In this document: in pieces, positions 15,136 through 21,485 of the stretch
Layout: each line of letters begins with the position of its first letter
Numbering within the stretch: the first letter of the stretch is position 1
NCBI GenBank assembly: GCA_030041195.1
Contig: JASHOI010000388.1
Coordinates: 1-22,753 of the forward strand
DNA from: Streptosporangiaceae bacterium
GTDB lineage: Bacteria; Actinomycetota; Actinomycetes; Streptosporangiales; Streptosporangiaceae
Direction of reading: 5' to 3'
DNA length: 22,753 nucleotides
Program-made: the position numbers and the translations under genes
The notes under the pieces: model-generated
The model's input: the letters and a program-made list of their open reading frames with translations, nothing else
Told to the model about the DNA's origin: nothing
Databases searched by the model: none

Positions 15136-15244
15136 CTCAGGCAGCCGCCTGCGACGGTCCCGGCCGGCCGCGAGCGGTGCCTGCGGAACTGCCGGTCCCA
15201 TAGCCTGTGCGTGGCGGCCCCGAGCGGCGGAGGACTACACAGCG

Positions 15245-16207
15245 GTGAAGGTTCATGTGCTCCACGAGAACCCGGACTGGTTTGCGCCGATCGGAGCGGC
15301 GCTCGGCGCGGCGGGCCTGCCCTATGAACAGTGGCCGCTCGGAGAGGGCATGCTCGACCTGGGCGATCCGCCGCCCGACGGGGTGTTCTGGTCACGGCTG
15401 AGCGCGTCGTCGCACACGCGGGACCATGCGTACGCCAAGGACCATGCCCGGGGTGTCCTGGGCTGGCTGGAGGCTCACGGACGGCGCGTGGTGAACGGCC
15501 GGCGTGCGCTTGAGCTCGAGGTGAGCAAGGTGGCCCAGCTGACCGAGCTGCGGGCGGCCGGGTTCGACGTGCCGCGCACGCTGGCGGTGGCCGGCGCCGC
15601 CGATCTGCCGGCCGCGGCCAGGAAGCTGCCGGTCCCGTTCATCAGCAAGCACAACCAGGGCGGCAAGGGCCTGGGGGTGCGGCTATTCGCGAGCCACGAC
15701 GAGTTCGGCGGGTACGTCGAATCGCCCGAGTACCAGGCCCCGGTGGACGGCATCACGCTGCTGCAGGAGTACCTGCCGGCGGCGCAGCCGTTGATCACCA
15801 GGGTCGAGATCGTCGGCGGTGCGTTCGTCTACGCGATCACCGCGGACACCGCGCGCGGCGGTTTCGAGCTCTGCCCGGCCGACGCATGCGCGGTCGGCGC
15901 GGCACCGGCGAATGCTGGCCAGCCCGGCACCAATCCCTCCCAGCCCGGCCTGTTCGCGCTGCGCGCGGGGTTCGATCACCCGATCATCGACCGGTACCTC
16001 GACTTCGCCCGTCGGCATGGCATAGAGATCGCCGGGTTCGAGTTCATCGAAACCGCGGACGGCCGTATGGTCACCTACGACGTGAACACCACCACCAACT
16101 ACAACGCGGAGATCGAGGCTGCGGCGCCGCGGCCCGCGCTGCCCGAGGTCGCGGCCTTTCTCGGGCGGCTGCTCGCCGGGGAATCCGCAGGGAGACGGTC
16201 GCGCTGA
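15245..16207 (+). CDS. ATP-grasp ligase (RimK-like)
   Basis: 320 residues; GTG 15245 has GGAGGA 10 nt upstream. An N-terminal pre-ATP-grasp region (HVLHENPDWFAPIGAAL…, about 1-95) precedes the ATP-grasp fold: VPRTLAV, LPVPFISKHNQGGKGLGVRLF (Lys and Gly-rich loop over ATP), ITLLQEYLP (hinge), TRVEIVGGAFVYAI, and the metal-binding end GFEFIETADGRMVTYDVNTTTNYN with the Glu and Asn that chelate Mg. Such enzymes join a carboxylate to an amine through an acyl phosphate, as in RimK, cyanophycin-type and many natural-product pathways. The substrates here are unknown. It begins 109 bp after hisC and its TGA shares one base with the ATG of the monooxygenase (TGATG at 16205-16209), so those two proteins are very likely coupled. 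Confidence 0.88.
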   Translation: MKVHVLHENPDWFAPIGAALGAAGLPYEQWPLGEGMLDLGDPPPDGVFWSRLSASSHTRDHAYAKDHARGVLGWLEAHGRRVVNGRRALELEVSKVAQLTELRAAGFDVPRTLAVAGAADLPAAARKLPVPFISKHNQGGKGLGVRLFASHDEFGGYVESPEYQAPVDGITLLQEYLPAAQPLITRVEIVGGAFVYAITADTARGGFELCPADACAVGAAPANAGQPGTNPSQPGLFALRAGFDHPIIDRYLDFARRHGIEIAGFEFIETADGRMVTYDVNTTTNYNAEIEAAAPRPALPEVAAFLGRLLAGESAGRRSR

Positions 16208-17238
16208 TGCGATTCGGGTACTGGATGCCGATCTTCGGCGGATGGCTGCGCAACGTCAGCGACGAGGGCATGACGATCGCGTGGCCGTACATCCGCGACC
16301 TCGCGGCCGCCAGCGAGCAGCACGGCTTCGAGCTGTCGCTGATCGCCGAGCTGAACCTGAATGACATCAAGGGCCACCGCGCGCCGTCGCTTGACTGCTG
16401 GACGCTCGCGCCGGCCGTGGCCGCGGTGACCAGCAAGCTCGAGCTCATGCTCGCGGTCCGGCCCAATTACCACTCACCGTCGCTGACCGCCAAGGCGCTC
16501 TCCACTCTCGACACGATCGCGCCGGGCCGGCTGTCGCTCAACGTCGTGTCGTCCTGGTGGAAGGACGAGGCCGCGCAGTACGGCGCGCCGTTCGACGTGC
16601 ACGATGCCAGGTACGCGCGCACCCAGGAATGGCTGGATGTCGTCTCCCGGCTGCTGCGCGAGGAGACCGTGACCCACCACGGAGCGCTGTATCAGCTTGA
16701 GGGCGCCGTGCTCGAGCCCAAGCCCAGCAGGCTCCCGCCGGTCTACATGGGCGGTGAATCGCCCAAGGCGAAGGAGGTCATCGCGAACCAGGCAGATGCC
16801 TACGTGATGCACGGAGACGCCCCGGAGGTCATCGCCGAAAAGGTGGCGGACATGAGCGCCCGGCGAGCCCAGACGGGCCGGCCGCCGCTGTCGTTCGGCG
16901 TATCCGGGTACGTGATCTGCCGCGACACCGAGGCGGCGGCCCGGGCCGAGCTCGATCGCATCCTCGACGTCCGGTCCTCGCCCGAGGCGTACGCGTCGTA
17001 CCAGGACTTCGTGGAGGGCTCCCAGCTCGAGTCGCGGGTTTCCCTGGAGGAGTACAGCGTGTCGAACAGGGGACTGCGCAGCGGCCTCATCGGCACCCCG
17101 GACCAGATCATCGACCGCCTCCGCGCGTACGAACAGGCCGGGGTGGGCCTGATGCTGCTGCAGTTCTCCCCGCAGCGCGAGGAAATGGCCCGCTTCGGCC
17201 GCGACGTGATCAGCCGCTACCCCCGCACCGCGCCGTAG
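16207..17238 (+). CDS. LLM-class flavin-dependent monooxygenase (SsuD/SfnG-like)
   Basis: 343 residues from ATG 16207. A bacterial-luciferase-like TIM barrel: MRFGYWMPIFGGWLR at the N terminus, HGFELSLIAEL, LELMLAVRPNYHSP, LDTIAPGRLSLNVVSSWWKDEAAQYG (the NVV…W signature of SsuD and SfnG relatives), YARTQEWLDVV, PPVYMGGESPKAKEVIANQADAY in pieces, and a C-terminal IGTPDQIIDRL. These enzymes use reduced FMN and oxygen to oxidise small substrates, often cleaving C-S bonds. No flavin reductase, sulfonate transporter or sulfur regulator lies near, so a sulfur-scavenging role is not supported by context. Coupling to an ATP-grasp ligase suggests oxidation of a ligase product or substrate. It ends 131 bp before the convergent regulator, with a hairpin between. 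Confidence 0.9.
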   Translation: MRFGYWMPIFGGWLRNVSDEGMTIAWPYIRDLAAASEQHGFELSLIAELNLNDIKGHRAPSLDCWTLAPAVAAVTSKLELMLAVRPNYHSPSLTAKALSTLDTIAPGRLSLNVVSSWWKDEAAQYGAPFDVHDARYARTQEWLDVVSRLLREETVTHHGALYQLEGAVLEPKPSRLPPVYMGGESPKAKEVIANQADAYVMHGDAPEVIAEKVADMSARRAQTGRPPLSFGVSGYVICRDTEAAARAELDRILDVRSSPEAYASYQDFVEGSQLESRVSLEEYSVSNRGLRSGLIGTPDQIIDRLRAYEQAGVGLMLLQFSPQREEMARFGRDVISRYPRTAP

Positions 17239-17277
17239 CAGATCCCATGCCAGGCTGCCCTCGGTGAACAGTGTCGT

Positions 17278-17315
17278 GGGTCCCTAGCTGCTGGAACAGG
17301 AACAGCGTGGGACCC
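17278..17315. terminator. bidirectional hairpin terminator
   Basis: GGGTCCC-TA-GCTG (17278-17290) pairs with CAGC-GT-GGGACCC (17303-17315) across a 12-nt loop, 11 base pairs in two blocks. It lies in the 130-bp gap between the convergent monooxygenase and regulator genes. No U tract. The hexamer GAACAG occurs four times around and within it (17266, 17294, 17300 and 17333). Confidence 0.65.
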
Positions 17316-17368
17316 TCCACACTGATGGGCGGGAACAGTTGGGCACGCGGCGGGACCTCATCGGCGGG

Positions 17369-18775
17369 TCAGCGGGCGGCGCGCCTGCCTGGCTCCTCGC
17401 GCCGGCGCTGCTCGAGCTGCTCCACGACCAGCCGGTAGAACTGGCGAGGCCGGCCGGGCTGCGGCGTCCGGTTCGGCGGCAGCGGCCAGGCGAGGCCCTC
17501 CTCGACCAGGATGTGCAGCAGCCGACGGGCCGTGCGCGGGGTGACGGCAAGCAGCTGACCGGCGGTTTCCGCGTCCACGACCAGGTTGGCGTCGCGTTCC
17601 GACAGCTTCTCGGCCAGCCGGGACAAGGTATCCAGGCTCCGGGACCTGCGGGCGCCGCCCTCCGGCAGCCGGGGAGGCGGAACCGGCGCGTACCCCTCCC
17701 GGCTCGCGGCGAACCCGCGCAGCCCGCTCGCGGCCTGGACGCGGCCAAGGGAGGCGCGCGCGTGCGCCTCGGCCTCCACCGCGGTCCGGCCCGTGCCGAT
17801 GCCCACCTCGATGGCCACGCCGAGCTCGCTGCGGGCGCGTTCGGTGAACGGCGCGACCCGGAATCCGTCCGTCGCCCGGGCCAGGGACCCGCGGGTGGCG
17901 ACGATCAGGAAACCGTGGTCACCCGTCGGGCTGACCGCCGCGTGAATCCGCTGCGCCTCCTGGACCAGCAACCTGTGCACGGTCAGGCGCAGCTCGTCCC
18001 GGGACTGCCGCGGCGAGCCGCGCCGTCCGCTGTCCCGCAGCGCAGGCACCTCGACCAGGGCGAGCGCGAGCTGCGCGTCCTCGAGCCTGCGGTAACCGCC
18101 GATCAGCGCGGCGGTGCGCAGCGCCATCCGGATGTCGCTGCCGGTCGGCCGCAGCGTGACCGCCGGAATCCCGGCGGCCGACAGCCGGGCCGCAACAGAC
18201 TGCAGGCAGGTGAACGCGACAGAGGTCTCCTTGCGCCGCCACAGCCGCTCGTGGAACGAGGCCACCACGGCGGGGCTGCCGGAGTCCTCGCGCACGTGCA
18301 CGGACAGCGTGGACAGGCCGAGTTCGGCAAAGGCTTCCTCGACGTCGGCCCGGCTCAGCACGTCGATGCTGGACCGGGCGGGATCAAGGCCCGCTTCCCT
18401 GCTGGCCCTCAGCAGCGCCGCATAGAGCGCGCTGCCGCCGAGCGGCACGAACGTCGCCGGGACGGTAAGCACGCCAGCGGTACGCGCGTACTCGTAAGGA
18501 ACCCGGCTGGCGAACAGGCAGACGTCGATCGCCGCGCCCAGCCGGGCGACCTGATCGGCGGCCTCTTGCTCGTCCCGGTACGCGGCGGCGACCAGCCGCC
18601 TGGGCGGGCCGGACTCGGGGCCGACGGCCCCGCCGGCACCGGTCACCGCCCCGCCGATGACCGTCCCGGCTTTCGCAGCCGCAGACGTTCCGGACAGCAT
18701 GACTCGTTCGACCAGCTCGTGCGGCCCGACGATGCCGATCGTGAGCTCGCCCTGGGCCCGGACCGGGGCGTTCAC
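17369..18775 (-). CDS. three-part regulator: unknown sensor, cyclase/GCH III-like domain, winged helix
   Basis: 468 residues from GTG 18775 (no clear ribosome-binding site). Residues about 10-125 form an alpha/beta region starting ELTIGIVGPHELVERVM, interrupted by a Gly/Ala-rich insert at about 30-50. A second alpha/beta region runs to about 240. About 275-355 contain GDHGFLIVATRG…FRVAPFTERARSELGVAIEVGIGTGRTAVEAEAHA in pieces: the GxGxGRTAxEAExHA pattern recalls archaeal GTP cyclohydrolase III and degenerate GGDEF domains. The C terminus (about 390-455) is a winged helix: DAETAGQLLAVTPRTARRLLHILVEEGL and a basic wing RTPQPGRPRQFYRL. I infer a transcription factor sensing a nucleotide or related ligand. 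No gene name is recognised. It is convergent with the monooxygenase and downstream of murA on the same strand, separated by 262 bp. Confidence 0.75.
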   Translation of the reverse strand: MNAPVRAQGELTIGIVGPHELVERVMLSGTSAAAKAGTVIGGAVTGAGGAVGPESGPPRRLVAAAYRDEQEAADQVARLGAAIDVCLFASRVPYEYARTAGVLTVPATFVPLGGSALYAALLRASREAGLDPARSSIDVLSRADVEEAFAELGLSTLSVHVREDSGSPAVVASFHERLWRRKETSVAFTCLQSVAARLSAAGIPAVTLRPTGSDIRMALRTAALIGGYRRLEDAQLALALVEVPALRDSGRRGSPRQSRDELRLTVHRLLVQEAQRIHAAVSPTGDHGFLIVATRGSLARATDGFRVAPFTERARSELGVAIEVGIGTGRTAVEAEAHARASLGRVQAASGLRGFAASREGYAPVPPPRLPEGGARRSRSLDTLSRLAEKLSERDANLVVDAETAGQLLAVTPRTARRLLHILVEEGLAWPLPPNRTPQPGRPRQFYRLVVEQLEQRRREEPGRRAAR

Positions 18776-19037
18776 AGCGACCCGAATCCGCTGGATGTGC
18801 TGGATGCGCGGGGTCCCCCGTTGTGCCTCATTCCTAAGGCCACGTCATGTCCCATCTCCGGTCGGCCTTCCCGCGATGTGAGAATGCCTCTCCTATTTGG
18901 TAACCCACGGAGAGGATCGCTGGAAAGGGCCAATTATGGGCGCCCTGGCTGTGACGATACCGAACCCAGGCCGAAACTTACTAAAATGAGCGCGCGTGAG
19001 TCCGCTGACCTGCGGAATCACGGGGTGTTGACGGCGA
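18776..19037. other. 262-bp gap between murA and the regulator
   Basis: No gene seen on either strand. It is more AT-rich than its surroundings, with AACTTACTAAAATGAG near 18975-18990 and CCAATTATGGG near 18929. The minus strand of the latter gives CATAAT, a possible -10 for the regulator gene, but no matching -35 is present. A weak CCTGG/CCAGG stem lies near 18943-18970. Its right end holds the duplicated murA terminus. Confidence 0.5.
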
Positions 19038-19061
19038 TCAAGGGGTGTTGACGGCCATCTC
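19022..19061. repeat. two-copy tandem repeat at the murA stop codon
   Basis: Units 19022-19041 and 19042-19061 are 20 bp each and share 17 positions, including GGGGTGTTGACGGC at the start of both. The right unit encodes the last murA residues (…MAVNTP); the TGA stop (19040-19038) falls in the left unit, which then repeats the same bases past the stop. Confidence 0.85.
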
Positions 19062-20327
19062 CACGTCGATATCGGCGCCAAGAGTGGTCAGCCGGGCCGC
19101 CACCGAAGCGTGACCGCGGTCGATCATGTAACCGGGCGAGACCACGGTCTCACCCTCGGCAGCGAGGCCAGCAAGGATCAGCGCGATTCCGGACCGCAGG
19201 TCGTGCGCGATGACCTCGGCACCCTTCAGCGTGCTTGGGCCGTGAACAATGGCCGCGTTGTTCGCCACCTCCACCTTCGCGCCCAGCTTGTTGAGCTCGC
19301 CGACCAGCGTGTAACGGCCATCGAAGATGGTTTCCCTGATGTAGCTGGTGCCGTCGGCCAGCGTGCTCAGCGCCATGATCGGCGACTGCAGGTCGGTCGC
19401 GAACCCGGGGAACGGGCTGGTGATCACGTTGATCGGCCGCATCACCCGTTCCCTGCGGACCTGGAGGATGGCGCCGTGGGTGGAGAACTCCACGCCCATC
19501 TGCTCGAGCTTCCAGCGCACCACGCCGAAGTGGTCAAGGGAGGCGCCGACCAGGCTGAGCTCCCCGCCGGTGATGGCGGCCGCCATCGCGAAGACCGCGG
19601 CATCGACGCGGTCGGGCATCACGGTGTGCTCGACGGCCGTCAGCTTGTCCACGCCGTTGACGGTCACGAAGCCGGTGCCGCCGCCGCTGATGTCGGCGCC
19701 CATCTTGGTCAGGAACGAGATGACGTCGAGCACCTCGGGTTCCATCGCGGTGTTGTCGATCACCGTGGTGCCCGGGGCCAGCGCCGCCGCCATGATCAGG
19801 TTCTCGGTGCCGGTGTGCGACGGGGTGTCGAGGTACAGGTGCGCGCCGCGGAGCTTGTCGGCCTTGATCCGGATCGTGGCTTCGCCCTCGTCGACGGTCG
19901 CTCCCAGACGGGCAAAGCCGCGGTAATGGAAGTCGAGGTTGCGGCTGCCGAGGTTGCACCCGCCGATCCCCTCGATGGTCGCCTCGCCCAGCCGGTGCAG
20001 CAGCGCGGGCACGAACAGCACCGAGGCGCGGAACCGGCGCGCGATGTCGGCCGGGAGCACCGAGCTGGTCAGTTCGGAGGCATCGACCACCAGGGTCCGC
20101 TCCGCCTCATGAAACCTGACCGTTGCGCCAACCGCCTGGGCCAGTTCCACCGCCCTGCGCACGTCCTCGATGACCGGGACGTTCCTGAGCACCGTGCGCC
20201 CCTTGTCGGCCAGCAGCGAGGCCGCGATCATTTTCAGTGCCGCGTTCTTGGCACCCTGCACGAAGACCGTGCCCTGCAACGGCTGGCCGCCACGTACGCG
20301 ATAGCGGGTTTCAGGGCGTGTGGTCAT
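19038..20327 (-). CDS. murA: UDP-N-acetylglucosamine 1-carboxyvinyltransferase MurA
   Basis: First committed step of peptidoglycan synthesis: transfers enolpyruvate from PEP to UDP-GlcNAc in the cytosol. 429 residues from ATG 20327, with GGGAG 11 nt upstream; the frame is open to 20474 but the extra part has no family similarity. Catalytic residues: Lys27-Asn28 (GAKNAAL), Cys124 and Arg129 in GGCNLGSRNLDFH (E. coli Cys115, Arg120), the Asp of GFATDLQSP (Asp305), and the Arg of HDLRSGIALILAG (Arg397). The Cys, rather than Asp, predicts fosfomycin sensitivity by known chemistry. The loop GGCNLGSRN differs from the common GGCAIGARP, so this may be a second, diverged paralogue. It stands alone between the regulator and purC. 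The long leader (20328-20639) holds repeated GC motifs. Confidence 0.93.
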   Translation of the reverse strand: MTTRPETRYRVRGGQPLQGTVFVQGAKNAALKMIAASLLADKGRTVLRNVPVIEDVRRAVELAQAVGATVRFHEAERTLVVDASELTSSVLPADIARRFRASVLFVPALLHRLGEATIEGIGGCNLGSRNLDFHYRGFARLGATVDEGEATIRIKADKLRGAHLYLDTPSHTGTENLIMAAALAPGTTVIDNTAMEPEVLDVISFLTKMGADISGGGTGFVTVNGVDKLTAVEHTVMPDRVDAAVFAMAAAITGGELSLVGASLDHFGVVRWKLEQMGVEFSTHGAILQVRRERVMRPINVITSPFPGFATDLQSPIMALSTLADGTSYIRETIFDGRYTLVGELNKLGAKVEVANNAAIVHGPSTLKGAEVIAHDLRSGIALILAGLAAEGETVVSPGYMIDRGHASVAARLTTLGADIDVEMAVNTP

Positions 20328-20639
20328 AGTGCTGATGCTCCCGTCGGTCGACTGAGCGGCATCACTATCCGGGCCTACACGGCCTGCCGACTGCAACTCC
20401 GTGACCTCTGGCCAACCAGACGGCAGGCCGCCCGATAGCAGGCAGCCTGATTCATGTGTCGTCCAGTATTCCACCGCTCTCGCGCCCCCCAGACCATGAC
20501 GGCAATGTTACGTAGAGTAGCCGAACTCCTACTACTAGTTATAGGCGGGGGGTTCCACTGAGGTATGGGCGGGGGGTCCGTTCCGTTTTGGGCGGAGTTC
20601 CCGGGCCTTATCGGCGGGGACCTACGCGGCGCGCCATTC
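20328..20639. other. 312-bp gap upstream of murA with repeated motif
   Basis: No convincing gene. Three GGCGG cores at 20544, 20568 and 20591 (spacing 24 and 23 bp) form an iteron-like row; the first two share GGCGGGGGG followed by a T and CC. Between this row and murA is an AT-rich patch with ACTACTAGTTATAG (20531-20544) and, on the minus strand, TACTCT (20519-20514) and TAACAT (20510-20505) as possible -10 boxes without clear -35 partners. The murA promoter is most likely here, giving a leader of roughly 170-190 nt. Confidence 0.45.
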
Positions 20640-21485
20640 CTAGCCCCACCGCTGTCCGGTGATGCTCTCATAGGCGCGGACATACCTATCACGGGTGCGC
20701 TCCACGACCGGTTCGGGAAGCGCCGGCGGTGGCTGGCCGCCGTAACGATCCCACCCGGACTCCGGTGAGGTCAGCCAGTCCCGCACGTACTGCTTGTCGA
20801 GCGAGGGCTGACTCCGTCCCGGTTCCCACTGGCCGCCCGGCCAAAACCTCGACGAGTCCGGCGTCAGCACCTCGTCCGCCAGCAGCAGCGTGCCGTCGGA
20901 GCCGAAACCGAGCTCGATCTTGGTGTCCGCAACGATGATCCCGCGGCGCGCTGCGAGATCCGCGCCTCTCGCGTACACCGCGAGAGTTATCCGCTCGATC
21001 TCGGCGGCCGCGCCGGCGCCGACGAGTTCAGCGACCGCGCTCGCCGGGATGTTCTCGTCGTGCTCGCCGCGCGGCGCCTTGGTGGCCGGGGTGAAGATCG
21101 GCTCCGGCAGCCGCGAGCCCTCGGCCAGCCCCGCGGGCAGCGGCACGCCGCACACCGCGCCGCTCTCCCGGTACTCGGCAAGGCCCGAGCCCGCCAGGTA
21201 ACCGCGCGCCACGCATTCCACCGGGACCATGTCCAGCCGCTTGCAGGCCGTCGCCCGCCCGGCGAACTCGGCCGGGATGGCCGCGTCCACCAGGTGGTTC
21301 GGCACGATATCGGTGAGCTGCTCAAACCACCACAGCGACAGCTGGGTAAGGATCTTTCCCTTGTCCGGGATCTCGGTCTCCAGCACGTAGTCGAACGCGG
21401 AGATCCGGTCCGAGGCCACGAGCAGCAGCACGCCGTCGTCGGTCTCGTAGAGGTCGCGCACCTTGCCCGAGTAGACGTGCCTCAC
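20640..21485 (-). CDS. purC: phosphoribosylaminoimidazole-succinocarboxamide synthase PurC
   Basis: Purine biosynthesis step that ligates aspartate to CAIR with ATP, giving SAICAR. 281 residues, as in other actinobacteria. Motifs: YSGKVRDLYE (ATP loop) near residue 5, LVASDRISAFD at 23-33, VECVARGYLAGSG (SAICAR synthetase signature region), PIFTPATKAPRGEHDENI, IIVADTKIELGF and DEVLTPDSSRFW. GTG 21485 overlaps the purB stop by four bases (GTGA), so translation is coupled to purB. The C-terminal YVRDWLTSPESGWDRY is typical of the long form. The next gene downstream, murA, is 312 bp away, so the purine operon likely ends here, although no hairpin as clear as those at 13.0 or 17.3 kb is visible. 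Confidence 0.97.
   Translation of the reverse strand: MRHVYSGKVRDLYETDDGVLLLVASDRISAFDYVLETEIPDKGKILTQLSLWWFEQLTDIVPNHLVDAAIPAEFAGRATACKRLDMVPVECVARGYLAGSGLAEYRESGAVCGVPLPAGLAEGSRLPEPIFTPATKAPRGEHDENIPASAVAELVGAGAAAEIERITLAVYARGADLAARRGIIVADTKIELGFGSDGTLLLADEVLTPDSSRFWPGGQWEPGRSQPSLDKQYVRDWLTSPESGWDRYGGQPPPALPEPVVERTRDRYVRAYESITGQRWG

Noticed and set aside
17266..17338. LexA (SOS) box from the GAAC motifs
   Set aside because: The actinobacterial box needs GAAC and GTTC as an inverted pair with four bases between; all copies here point the same way.
20375..20692. Small minus-strand gene between purC and murA
   Set aside because: The open frame overlaps the purC end, has low-complexity Pro/Ser/Arg content and no ribosome-binding site.
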